From contig JAUVXV010000009.1 in assembly GCA_030603365.1 (NCBI GenBank), forward strand, positions 1-64,000: a DNA stretch of 64,000 nucleotides, written 5' to 3'. The notes below the pieces were generated by a model. The model was not told the DNA's origin. It saw only the letters and a list, made by a program, of their open reading frames with translations, and did not search any database. Shown piece by piece: positions 1-7,284 of the stretch. Origin of the DNA: Candidatus Heimdallarchaeota archaeon. Its GTDB lineage: Archaea > Asgardarchaeota > Heimdallarchaeia > Heimdallarchaeales > Heimdallarchaeaceae. The translations under genes were made by a program, and so were the position numbers. The first letter of the stretch is position 1; each line of letters begins with the position of its first letter.

Positions 1-144
1 ATCTACTGAAGAATCTACTGAAGAATCTACTGAAGAATCTACTGAAGAATCTACTGAAGAATCTACTGAAGAATCTACTGAAGAATCTACTGAAGAATCT
101 ACTGAAGAATCTACTGAAGAATCTACTGAAGAATCTACTGAAGA
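1..144 (+). repeat. 12 perfect tandem copies of a 12-bp unit
   Basis: The unit ATCTACTGAAGA is repeated twelve times without a mismatch and is cut by the window start, so the true array may be longer. The unit length is a multiple of three and encodes Ser-Thr-Glu-Glu, so copy-number changes stay in frame. Perfect identity at the DNA level, with no synonymous drift, suggests recent slippage expansion or assembly-sensitive copy number. Confidence 0.95.
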
Positions 145-157
145 GGTATCAGATTAG
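2..157 (+). CDS. C-terminal end of a Ser-Thr-Glu-Glu repeat protein (5' truncated)
   Basis: The frame beginning at base 2 is open from the window edge to a TAG at 155-157. It encodes twelve perfect STEE tetrapeptide units followed by a short VSD tail. The start and any folded domain lie outside the window. Such a low-complexity acidic, hydroxyl-rich tail is expected to be disordered and could be a spacer, a cell-surface stalk or a phosphorylation or glycosylation target; this is inference. The last four bases overlap the 3' end of the convergent ribA gene. Function cannot be assigned from this piece. Confidence 0.6.
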   Translation, partial: STEESTEESTEESTEESTEESTEESTEESTEESTEESTEESTEESTEEVSD

Positions 158-852
158 TTATCTTCTTCATCTTGACAGAATAGGGCTTCTGTCCCCATTA
201 AGTGACCACTATCTGATTTCGTAGCTAAATATTTCACATTATAGACATTGGGTGTGATAGCAATTGGGATTCTCTCTGTAACTTCTATACCACTATCGCA
301 TAGTTCCATTACTTTTTTTGGATTGTTTGTAAGTAATCGAACTGTTTTTATTTTCAAAGCCTTAAGAATATCAACTGCTACTAGATATGATCGCTCATCT
401 GCTTTAAATCCAAGAAGTTCATTCGCTTCATTAGTATCATAACCTAGCTCTTGTAGAGTGTAAGCTTTCATTTTGTTGAAAAGACCTATACCCCTCCCTT
501 CTTGTCTTAAGTATACAAGCATACCTGATTCTTGCTTAGATATATAATTCATGGCTGTTTCTAATTGTTCTCTACAGTCACAGCGTAGAGAAGTAAAAGC
601 ATCTCCTGTCAGACACTCAGAATGAATTCGAATTGGTAAATCTTTTTTACCTATTGCATCACCTTTTATAATTACAGCATGTTCTTTCATGTCCCTTAAG
701 CTTAACAGGCCTATAATTTCAAATTCTCCAAACTGAGTTGGTAGCTTTGCAATAGAACCAAAGTGTATTAACTCTGTATCTTTTAAATCAAGTTTTTCAA
801 TTGTTCCTCGTATTTTCTTCTCAATTTCTTCTGTCAATCTTACCATTCCCAA
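154..852 (-). CDS. ribA: GTP cyclohydrolase II
   Basis: A 232-residue protein that would open GTP to 2,5-diamino-6-ribosylamino-4-pyrimidinone 5'-phosphate, formate and pyrophosphate, the first step of riboflavin synthesis. Zinc ligands are visible as C80, C91 and C93 in the HSECLTGD...RCDC block, the RQEGRGIGL signature lies at 116-124 and NNPKK at 176-180. There is an extension of about 25 residues before the core compared with the compact bacterial enzyme. Start: ATG at 852; an ATG two codons later is equally possible. It is convergent with the repeat protein (4-bp overlap). Many archaea use the unrelated GTP cyclohydrolase III, so a bacterial-type enzyme may reflect transfer. No fused RibB domain. 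Confidence 0.93.
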   Translation of the reverse strand: MGMVRLTEEIEKKIRGTIEKLDLKDTELIHFGSIAKLPTQFGEFEIIGLLSLRDMKEHAVIIKGDAIGKKDLPIRIHSECLTGDAFTSLRCDCREQLETAMNYISKQESGMLVYLRQEGRGIGLFNKMKAYTLQELGYDTNEANELLGFKADERSYLVAVDILKALKIKTVRLLTNNPKKVMELCDSGIEVTERIPIAITPNVYNVKYLATKSDSGHLMGTEALFCQDEEDN

Positions 853-884
853 TTTGCTTTGATATTTTAATTTGATTAATTCTA

Positions 885-1172
885 TTAAACTATTCTGAAG
901 TAAGGTAAATCATTCATTGCATCTTTCCATTTTATATCTATGTTGTAGACCTTAGCTGAAGGAGGACCTTGTTTTGCAAATTTAATCAATGTATGTAGTT
1001 CTTCTTCCGTTCCTTCTGCTATGATTTCAACAGAGCCGTCGTAAAGATTACATACTGTTCCTCTAATACCAAGCTTCTGAGCTACTTCTCTTGTACTATC
1101 TCTAAAGAAAACTCCCTGAACCAAACCTACAACAATTATTTCAACTCTTCTTTTTGTTTGGTGATTAGACAT
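885..1172 (-). CDS. acyP: Acylphosphatase
   Basis: A 95-residue small alpha/beta enzyme that hydrolyses carboxyl-phosphate bonds such as acetyl-phosphate. Counting from the ATG at 1172, the catalytic Arg is R24 in GLVQGVFFRDST and the catalytic Asn is N42 in CNLYDGSVE, the usual family spacing. The open frame runs back to 1256, but the family length, the conserved first beta strand and the 8-bp overlap with the sirtuin stop all favour the internal ATG at 1172. The overlap indicates co-transcription and coupling with the upstream sirtuin gene; both enzymes act on acyl groups. Confidence 0.93.
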   Translation of the reverse strand: MSNHQTKRRVEIIVVGLVQGVFFRDSTREVAQKLGIRGTVCNLYDGSVEIIAEGTEEELHTLIKFAKQGPPSAKVYNIDIKWKDAMNDLPYFRIV

Positions 1173-1956
1173 CGTTGAAACCTCTCTTATTGTCAATAAT
1201 CTTTTGAGAAAATTCAGGAAGAGTTTTTTCGCATGGACCAAAAATTGAATAGTCACTAATTGTTGAAATTGGAGTTTCTTCGATATTAAATTCTATAATC
1301 TTAGCATTGTTCTGCTTAGCGAATGCTGGTAGAGAAGAAACGGGTGCAACAACTCCAGATGTTCCAATTACAAGCATGATGTTAGCATTTAAAGTCCATT
1401 CAACTGCTTTGTCCCATCTCTCTGAAGCCAATGGTTCTCCAAACCATACAACATCGGGACGAAGTAATTGGTTATCACAATTCGGACAATAGGGTAAATC
1501 CAATTCTTTCTTCGATTCTTCTTTTGTGTCCCATCTTTCTATATGTTTACATGAACTACATCTACAATACCTGATTCTTCCATGAATTTCTACTATTTCC
1601 TTCGAACCAGCAAGTTCATGTAAACCATCAACATTTTGAGTAATAATCCCAATTGAAAGCCCTTCTTCTTCTAGTTCTGTTAAAGCATTATGTGCAGGAT
1701 TAGGTTCAGCTTCAAGTAGTATTCTCATTCTTGCTCTATACCATTCCCAAACCGTTTTAGGATCTCTTTGAAAAGCAAATGGAGTTGCTAAATCCTCAGC
1801 TCTGTAGTTATTCCACATCCCATCCTCTCCTCGAAATGTAGGCATCCCTGAAGCTTTTGAAATTCCTGCTCCTACAACTGAAACAATTTTTATTTCAGAA
1901 TCAACTAATTCTTTGATTACAGAATCAATTTCCATTAAAGATACTAGAGCTAACAT
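1165..1956 (-). CDS. Sir2-family NAD-dependent protein deacylase, SIRT5/CobB-like (class III)
   Basis: A 263-residue sirtuin: NAD-binding GAGIS at 29-33, TQNVD at 106-110, catalytic His H125 in EIHGR, and a zinc module with C133/C136 and C157/C160. In the helix after the cofactor loop, Tyr73 and Arg76 form the Y-x-x-R motif that in SIRT5 and CobB binds the carboxylate of succinyl-, malonyl- or glutaryl-lysine, so desuccinylase/demalonylase activity is likely in addition to deacetylation (family knowledge plus inference). A second ATG at 1935 could be the true start. It overlaps the acylphosphatase gene by 8 bp. Targets are unknown; archaeal sirtuins can act on chromatin proteins and metabolic enzymes. 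Confidence 0.92.
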   Translation of the reverse strand: MLALVSLMEIDSVIKELVDSEIKIVSVVGAGISKASGMPTFRGEDGMWNNYRAEDLATPFAFQRDPKTVWEWYRARMRILLEAEPNPAHNALTELEEEGLSIGIITQNVDGLHELAGSKEIVEIHGRIRYCRCSSCKHIERWDTKEESKKELDLPYCPNCDNQLLRPDVVWFGEPLASERWDKAVEWTLNANIMLVIGTSGVVAPVSSLPAFAKQNNAKIIEFNIEETPISTISDYSIFGPCEKTLPEFSQKIIDNKRGFNDV

Positions 1957-1986
1957 GAATAAAAAACTATAGTGAAAAAAGAAAAA

Positions 1987-3087
1987 TCAAATGTCGAATC
2001 GTCTTTTCTTACCTGTTACATCTTGGTACAATTTATCGATACTACTAGCGTATTCAGGATAACGTGTAAATGCGATTTGGAATGCCATATCGACTTCAGC
2101 TTCTTCCATTTCAGCAAATTGCTGTTTTGGATTTGTTGTAAGTGCATAGTATTGTGATATGATACTTGTTCCAGAGTATCTGATTATTTTAACTACTTCT
2201 CCTTCTAGTTTTCGGATAGAAGTATCAATTAGGCCTTTATGGCTATATCCACCTGCTTCTGCATCCTGTTGAAGTTTTTGCATAAGTTTCTTTGAAAAAT
2301 CGCTTTCTTCCCCGCCTTTTGCAACTCCAATGGTTAGATCACATATTACATTCGTTGGATAATTTGATAATAGCTCCGGTGTTGCAAATAAAACGTCAAA
2401 CTGATCTGGAGATACATATTCAGGAGGGAATAATGAAACTAGAAGCTCTCTTCTGGGTTGGAAAGATTGTAATGATGATAAGAATGGCTTTACCATTTCT
2501 TTAGAGCATACTACAATAATTGGCTTTCCAATGAGAAGAGCATGTATAACTCTATCTGGACCTTTATTTACTAATCTCATGAAGAAGTATGGAGATGCTT
2601 CGGATCTAACAATCTCGATAGATTGAGCAACTGAATCCTCTTGTTTTGTCTCCATAATTGAAGATAAATTCTGAGCCCAATTGTTGATTCTCATTTTCAT
2701 AGCTTCATCCATTTGATAGCTTGGTTCGTATAAAATTAGACCAGAAAGTTGTTTTGCTATGTTAGAACTGTGATAATTAAAAACTGGAACTTTCATGTAA
2801 AGTTGTGACTGAAATTCTTCAGGAATAACAAAAGTTAAACATGCCATTGTAATTGGAGATCTCTTACTTTTACATGGTATTCCAAAGAAAAATGAATAAG
2901 CGACACCACCTATATCATGTAAAGGCATGACTGCACTTGCTTCTCTCAAAATATCTGTAGCTGCTGCACCCATTAGCATACGTATAGATAGTTTCTGTGA
3001 TTCTTCCTCTGATAAATCTAAAAAATGTACAGGCTTAGTTCCCACAGAGTCATCAAATACACTAAAACATAGTTTGTATTCCATCAA
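1987..3087 (-). CDS. Unknown protein; N-terminal longin-like fold and possible cDENN-like segment
   Basis: A 366-residue soluble protein with no clear signal or membrane helix. Residues 1-110 look like the longin-like domains of Asgard trafficking proteins: an opening beta hairpin containing FDDSVGTKP, an amphipathic helix, then a strand pair with AYSFFFGIP. Around residues 180-275, a helix-strand pattern with HALLIGKPIIVVCS, then hydrophobic helices and a closing TIGV strand resembles the core of eukaryotic DENN domains. Longin plus cDENN is the architecture of DENN and folliculin/NPRL regulators of small GTPases. This is fold-pattern reasoning, not a proven homology; the plain statement is 'conserved hypothetical'. 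It stands alone, about 30 bp upstream of the sirtuin gene. Confidence 0.5.
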   Translation of the reverse strand: MMEYKLCFSVFDDSVGTKPVHFLDLSEEESQKLSIRMLMGAAATDILREASAVMPLHDIGGVAYSFFFGIPCKSKRSPITMACLTFVIPEEFQSQLYMKVPVFNYHSSNIAKQLSGLILYEPSYQMDEAMKMRINNWAQNLSSIMETKQEDSVAQSIEIVRSEASPYFFMRLVNKGPDRVIHALLIGKPIIVVCSKEMVKPFLSSLQSFQPRRELLVSLFPPEYVSPDQFDVLFATPELLSNYPTNVICDLTIGVAKGGEESDFSKKLMQKLQQDAEAGGYSHKGLIDTSIRKLEGEVVKIIRYSGTSIISQYYALTTNPKQQFAEMEEAEVDMAFQIAFTRYPEYASSIDKLYQDVTGKKRRFDI

Positions 3088-3188
3088 AATTTAAACTCTA
3101 TCATTTCTCTTAAATGTTCTGATGAGGGAAACAGAATCTCTCTTTCCTAGGTTCTAGAACTATATTTTAATTGCAAAAAAAGCGTAAA

Positions 3189-3197
3189 TTTTTAAAG
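3189..3197 (+). promoter_or_regulatory. TATA-like box for the winged-helix gene
   Basis: TTTTTAAAG lies 42-50 bp before the GTG at 3239, inside an A-rich run, with the other strand carrying the promoter region of the divergent gene starting at 3087. It would place transcription start about 15-20 nt before the start codon. Confidence 0.4.
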
Positions 3198-3238
3198 TGT
3201 TTGACTATATTATAACTACTACCTATCCGGTGATATGA

Positions 3239-3559
3239 GTGGTAGATGAAGGAGTATCAGTGGAAACTCTAGTTGAAAGACTAGGACGCACTAAACGCCT
3301 TATCCTCATAGAACTTACTAGGGGAGCAGTTGGATATAAAAAACTTTCAAAGAAACTGAAAATAGGTTTAGATACTATTAGGTCACATATCAAAACTGGT
3401 AAGCATTCAAATTCACTAACTCAACTTGGATTGATCAAGCAAGAGGAAAGGGGCTGGTCAATTACCGAACTAGGTAATAGTGTGTTAGAACAATTGAAGA
3501 GAGATCCTGAATATGCACCATACTTTGTTGAAGCTCCCAAAATGGAGAATGAAGCATAA
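3239..3559 (+). CDS. Small winged helix-turn-helix DNA-binding protein
   Basis: A 106-residue protein with a GTG start preceded by GGTGAT. Residues 10-85 form a wHTH: a first helix (VETLVERLGRTKRLILIEL), a tight helix-turn-helix (YKKLSKKLKIGLDTIRSHI) and a wing containing LGLIKQEERGWSITELG. The short acidic tail is probably disordered. The layout is that of an archaeal MarR/ArsR-like regulator without a ligand domain, so it probably binds DNA as a dimer; its target is unknown. It is divergent from the longin/DENN-like gene, so autoregulation of the shared intergenic region is possible. It is followed by a strong T-rich terminator. Confidence 0.75.
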   Translation: MVDEGVSVETLVERLGRTKRLILIELTRGAVGYKKLSKKLKIGLDTIRSHIKTGKHSNSLTQLGLIKQEERGWSITELGNSVLEQLKRDPEYAPYFVEAPKMENEA

Positions 3560-3571
3560 AGAGGATGAAAA

Positions 3572-3598
3572 TCTCTTTCTTTTTTCTTTTTTTTCTCT
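3572..3598 (+). terminator. T-rich terminator after the winged-helix gene
   Basis: A 27-base tract that is almost all T, with scattered C, begins 12 bp after the stop codon. Archaeal transcription typically terminates in such U-rich RNA without a hairpin. It also separates this gene from the LysRS remnant on the other strand. Confidence 0.6.
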
Positions 3599-3620
3599 TA
3601 ATAACATTCCAAAGCTTTGG

Positions 3621-3713
3621 TTAGGAGTTAATGATTCTTTCTTTTCCTAGGATATCAATAAATGTTCCAGCCCTAGGTCCAGATCTTTTTCCTAATACTG
3701 TCACATAGAGGGT
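3621..3713 (-). pseudogene. C-terminal remnant of a second class I lysyl-tRNA synthetase
   Basis: On the minus strand, the frame ending in TAA at 3621-3623 reads a 30-residue tail containing TLYVTVLGKRSGPRAG followed by LGKERIINS. This matches the C-terminal helix-bundle signature of class I lysyl-tRNA synthetases (LY...LGK..GPR.G). An in-frame TGA at 3714-3716 sits just upstream, probably where a Trp codon was; the same frame stays open beyond it to a TAG at 3792-3794. It lies on the strand opposite to the intact lysS at 3897-5561. Together with the N-terminal remnant at 5553-5744, it brackets the intact gene, as expected if an older synthetase gene was interrupted or replaced. Confidence 0.6.
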
Positions 3714-3830
3714 TCAACCTATTAAGTGATGCCCCGCTGGATGCGTTAGATCCAAAACAAGCTTAACTGTCAAATGAAAAATAGCAAAGAGCTACTCTTC
3801 TTCTTTCTTTTTACTAGATGTAAGAGTAAT

Positions 3831-3840
3831 TAATATAAAG
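3831..3840 (+). promoter_or_regulatory. TATA-like box for lysS
   Basis: TAATATAAAG lies 57-66 bp before the GTG start at 3897, the best TATA match in the gap. It implies a leader of roughly 30 nt. Confidence 0.4.
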
Positions 3841-3896
3841 GACTGCTTTTGAGTTAACTCAAGTATTGATATTAAATTAAGTTAGGCTGATGAAAA

Positions 3897-5561
3897 GTGT
3901 CCCAAGATTTTGACTTTGGCGAAGATAACGATGATGTTATCGGTAGAGGTACTTGGATAGACAAGCTCGCATTAGATGTTCTCAAGCGCAAGGATAACTT
4001 GAAAGGAGATCATCCTGAGATTGTTCGAACTGAAAGTGGTTTAGGCGCGTCTGGCTTTCCACATATCGGTTCATTTGCAGATGCATCCAGAGCTTATGCA
4101 TTCAAATTAGCTATTGAAGAATTAGATCGAAAAGCAGAATTCTTAGCATTTGCAGATGATTTAGATGGATTGAGGAAAGTACCAGCTGGAACACCACCTG
4201 AGTTAAAAGAACATCTTGGCAAGCCAGTCTCAATGATACCAGATCCATGGGGTTGTCATGAAAGCTATGGTCAGCACATGTCGTCTTTACTCATCGAGTC
4301 AATAGAAGATGCTGGTATTGAGTTTACCCCTGTCTCTGCATATAACATCTATAAAACAGGGAAAATGGGGCCCCAAGTTAAAAAAGTACTTAGTAAAGCA
4401 AAATTAGCTGGACAGATAATCAAAGATACAACTGGACAAGAAAAATATCTTGAAGTACTCCCTTATCATGCGGTTTGCGAAAAATGTGGTAAAATCTATA
4501 CTACTCAAGCAGTTTCATTTGATGCTAAGAAGGACCTAGTAGAATACCATTGTAAAGGTGATGAGATCCGAGGTAAATTACTAGAAGGATGTGGTCATCA
4601 TGGTTTTGCTAACATAAACAAAGCTGAAGGCAAACTTACTTGGAAAGTTGAGTTTGCTGCTAGATGGGAACTTCAACAAGTTGACTTTGAAGCATTTGGT
4701 AAAGATATATTTGAATCTGTAACTTGCAATGATGAAATATGCAAACAAATCTTCGATTATGAACCTCCAACTCATGCTAGATATGAAATGTTTCTTGATA
4801 AAGGTGGATCAAAGATTTCAAAATCAGCTGGAAATGTTTTTACTCCTCAAACATGGTATAGATATGGTTCTACGCAATCCTTAGCATTATTAACTTACAA
4901 ACGAATGGCAGGAAGTAGAACTCTGGCAGTAGATGATATTCCCGTTTATATGAAAGAAATCGATTTCCTTGAAAATGTTTACTTTGATAAAGTCAAGGAA
5001 GGTAATCAAGCTCGTAAGCGCAAACTAAATGGTTTATTTGAGTATTGTTGGCACTTAAATCCACCAGAGAAAATCTCTATTCAAGTTCCATATACTTTGC
5101 TGGTTAATCTAATTTCAGTAGCACCTAAAACAGAAGCTAAACGTAAAGATTTCTTGAAATCTCGATTGGAAGAGTATGGTTACTTGCGTGATGAAGCTAG
5201 CATTAAAGATATCAAAGATAGAATTCAATATGCTGAAAATTGGGTTGAAGATTTCAAGCAATTAGAAGAAGTAACTATTAAGCTTGATAAGCAACATAAG
5301 GTTGCAATTAAAGCATTAATCAAAGCATTGAAATCAGCTGAAACTGCAGATGATATACAATCAGCAATCTTTGAATCAGCAAGAGATAATGAAGTTAAAC
5401 CAAGAGACTTCTTTAAAATACTCTATAATATCTTGTTAAATACAGATAGAGGACCAAAGCTAGGTCCATATGTTCATACAATTGGAACGAAACAAACTAT
5501 AAAGACTTTAAAGAAAAGTCTATCAGAAGAAATCATTGCTAATGATCTCAATAGCTTCTAG
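3897..5561 (+). CDS. lysS: Class I lysyl-tRNA synthetase
   Basis: A 554-residue enzyme that attaches lysine to tRNA-Lys. The Rossmann-fold signature HIGS is at 56-59 (in ASGFPHIGSFAD) and KISKS at 306-310 (in GGSKISKSAGN), the class I hallmarks; a CEKC zinc-type motif lies in the insert, and the C-terminal helical anticodon-binding region ends with the family motif GPKLG. The GTG start is preceded by AGGCTGATG. Length is normal for archaeal and spirochaetal class I LysRS. The gene is complete, but it is flanked on both sides by opposite-strand remnants of a different class I LysRS (3621-3713 and 5553-5744), and its stop lies within a few bases of one remnant's break. Confidence 0.93.
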   Translation: MSQDFDFGEDNDDVIGRGTWIDKLALDVLKRKDNLKGDHPEIVRTESGLGASGFPHIGSFADASRAYAFKLAIEELDRKAEFLAFADDLDGLRKVPAGTPPELKEHLGKPVSMIPDPWGCHESYGQHMSSLLIESIEDAGIEFTPVSAYNIYKTGKMGPQVKKVLSKAKLAGQIIKDTTGQEKYLEVLPYHAVCEKCGKIYTTQAVSFDAKKDLVEYHCKGDEIRGKLLEGCGHHGFANINKAEGKLTWKVEFAARWELQQVDFEAFGKDIFESVTCNDEICKQIFDYEPPTHARYEMFLDKGGSKISKSAGNVFTPQTWYRYGSTQSLALLTYKRMAGSRTLAVDDIPVYMKEIDFLENVYFDKVKEGNQARKRKLNGLFEYCWHLNPPEKISIQVPYTLLVNLISVAPKTEAKRKDFLKSRLEEYGYLRDEASIKDIKDRIQYAENWVEDFKQLEEVTIKLDKQHKVAIKALIKALKSAETADDIQSAIFESARDNEVKPRDFFKILYNILLNTDRGPKLGPYVHTIGTKQTIKTLKKSLSEEIIANDLNSF

Positions 5562-5744
5562 CAGTTCTCGATATATTGCTCTACCAGTTACTACTTCTTT
5601 GAAATTTCCAAGATGATAATGACCAATAGGATCCCATCCGGTTGTTCCTACTTGTTTATTGCCAAAGACTGACAAAGCTTCTTCACTGACAACTGTAGCC
5701 CAGTGTTTGTATGCTCTTTCTTCAGCATCTTCTGGAAGAGTCAT
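5553..5744 (-). pseudogene. N-terminal remnant of a second class I lysyl-tRNA synthetase
   Basis: An ATG at 5744 opens a frame of 64 LysRS-like codons on the minus strand: HW near residue 14, TTGWDP at 34-39, HLGN at 44-47 (the HIGH-class motif) and FKEVVTG..IYREL, a close match in order and spacing to the first beta strand and helix of class I LysRS (HWAD...TGITPSG.IHIGN.REV). Similarity stops at about residue 64, at the stop codon of the intact plus-strand lysS; the frame then runs only nine more codons into antisense sequence. It cannot be a whole synthetase because it has no catalytic or KMSKS half. The frame is not decayed, so the event may be recent, or a short peptide may still be made. 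Confidence 0.7.
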
Positions 5745-5793
5745 TGTTTTACTGGATCATATTCCTAACTAAAAAATTATGTTCACCGAGATT

Positions 5794-7155
5794 CTATTTT
5801 CCATGAATTTTGGAATAATATAAATCCATTTTTATTTGCCAGTCTCTATACTCTGCAGGCGAGTTTGGATATTCTAGACAATGTTTGGCTACAGATTTAC
5901 TTGTATCAATTGCTTTTTTCATTAGTAGAAGTAAACTATATTTTGGAAAACATCTCAAAGCAAGCATAAGATAATTGAATATAGAACGTTTTTTCATAAT
6001 CCCTTTGGATGTAAGATCTGACTGTTTGACTACTCCTCTTTTCAATAAAAACTCCAAATTTCTTGGACCTATTCTCTCTAAAGTAATTGTTAAAATCCTA
6101 CTTCTTGCATGTTCTGCTCCGAAATTTGAAATAATCAATTTATTGTATTCCCAAAGTTTTTCTGTTGTATAATTGTTCTGTTCTATAGCTTTCTTTGCAA
6201 CTAAACCCGCAAAATATCCTGCTATAAGAGCTGGACCGTGACCTTCTGCAGTTAGAGGGTCTGCATGAAAAGCTGCATCTCCCGCTACTATGAACCCAGG
6301 AGCAACCGCATTCCAAAGAGGAGGACGAATTGATACAATTCCTCCGCGACCATCTAAAGTTTCGTATGATCCTTTTGGGTAGTATTTCTCCATCGTATCG
6401 AAGTATACCTTCTTCACACTTTTATTTTGATTATTACCTTCTTTAATAAAACCAGTACCACAATTGAGTTTATATTTTCCATCTGAAAAAAACCATATGT
6501 AACCAGGTTCCGGTATGTCTTCCTCGTATTGCAGAACGATTTTTCCATCCAATCCATGTTCTTCCTTTAGTTGTATAATCTCTCTGTAACATGAAGCATA
6601 ATCAGATTTAGTGAGTGACTTAGATAAAATTGGTTCAAATTCATCAGGAAGTTTAGTTCTTATTACTCCCATAACCCCACTACAATCGATTACAATTTTT
6701 GCAAAATATTCTACTTCTTCTCCAGCTGAATTCTTGACTATAACTCCTGAAACTTTGTTATTTTCAAGAATTGGTTTAATTACTTTTGTTACATCTAAAA
6801 CTTTAGTGCCAAGATTAATTGTATCGTGTAAGAGTCTTTGACCATATTTATGTCTATCAACCATATATCCGATGGCTGGTAGAGTAATGTGATCCATTGG
6901 AAGTGAAGTTCTTAGTACAAGATCTTCAACTAGGACATTGATTTCATTTCCTGAAGGTGGCTTAATTCCTAATTTTTCTGATACGAAATGTGATGTCTTT
7001 TTAGATATGGCCTCACCGCAAACCTTGTCTCCAATCTCTTCCATTGGTTTCTTATCAATTAGCAAGACTTCTAAGTTGCTTCTTCTACAGCTTAAAGATG
7101 CAGCAACACCAGCTGGTCCTCCACCTACTATAATGACATCATATTCATTTTTCAT
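5794..7155 (-). CDS. Geranylgeranyl reductase family flavoprotein
   Basis: A 453-residue FAD-dependent oxidoreductase. The dinucleotide motif GGGPAG is at 11-16, the family signature GDKVCGEA at 43-50, and the second flavin motif GDAAFHADPLTAEGHG in the middle. In archaea this family saturates the isoprenoid chains of digeranylgeranylglyceryl phospholipids, giving stable ether lipids. The C-terminal hydrophobic stretch near 385-410 suggests membrane association. It is transcribed alone, away from the LysRS remnant. Related flavoproteins act on other polyprenyl substrates, so the exact lipid is an inference. Confidence 0.88.
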   Translation of the reverse strand: MKNEYDVIIVGGGPAGVAASLSCRRSNLEVLLIDKKPMEEIGDKVCGEAISKKTSHFVSEKLGIKPPSGNEINVLVEDLVLRTSLPMDHITLPAIGYMVDRHKYGQRLLHDTINLGTKVLDVTKVIKPILENNKVSGVIVKNSAGEEVEYFAKIVIDCSGVMGVIRTKLPDEFEPILSKSLTKSDYASCYREIIQLKEEHGLDGKIVLQYEEDIPEPGYIWFFSDGKYKLNCGTGFIKEGNNQNKSVKKVYFDTMEKYYPKGSYETLDGRGGIVSIRPPLWNAVAPGFIVAGDAAFHADPLTAEGHGPALIAGYFAGLVAKKAIEQNNYTTEKLWEYNKLIISNFGAEHARSRILTITLERIGPRNLEFLLKRGVVKQSDLTSKGIMKKRSIFNYLMLALRCFPKYSLLLLMKKAIDTSKSVAKHCLEYPNSPAEYRDWQIKMDLYYSKIHGK

Positions 7156-7284
7156 TGATAGAGGAAAATAAACTAGGTTGTAAATAAATTCTGTGTAACT
7201 AACCTTTTCTGAAACAAGGAAGAATTAAGTAAACCTTTTCTTTAATGAAAGAGTTTATTTGAGATAGGATTGATGATTGGTTTC

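Noticed and set aside
1..150. CRISPR-like repeat
   Set aside because: The 12-bp units are directly adjacent without spacers and read as STEE codons in an open frame, so it is a coding tandem repeat.
3714..3716. Recoded UGA in the LysRS C-terminal remnant
   Set aside because: The remnant has no intact synthetase upstream and no selenocysteine or other recoding context; a plain nonsense mutation in a pseudogene is simpler.
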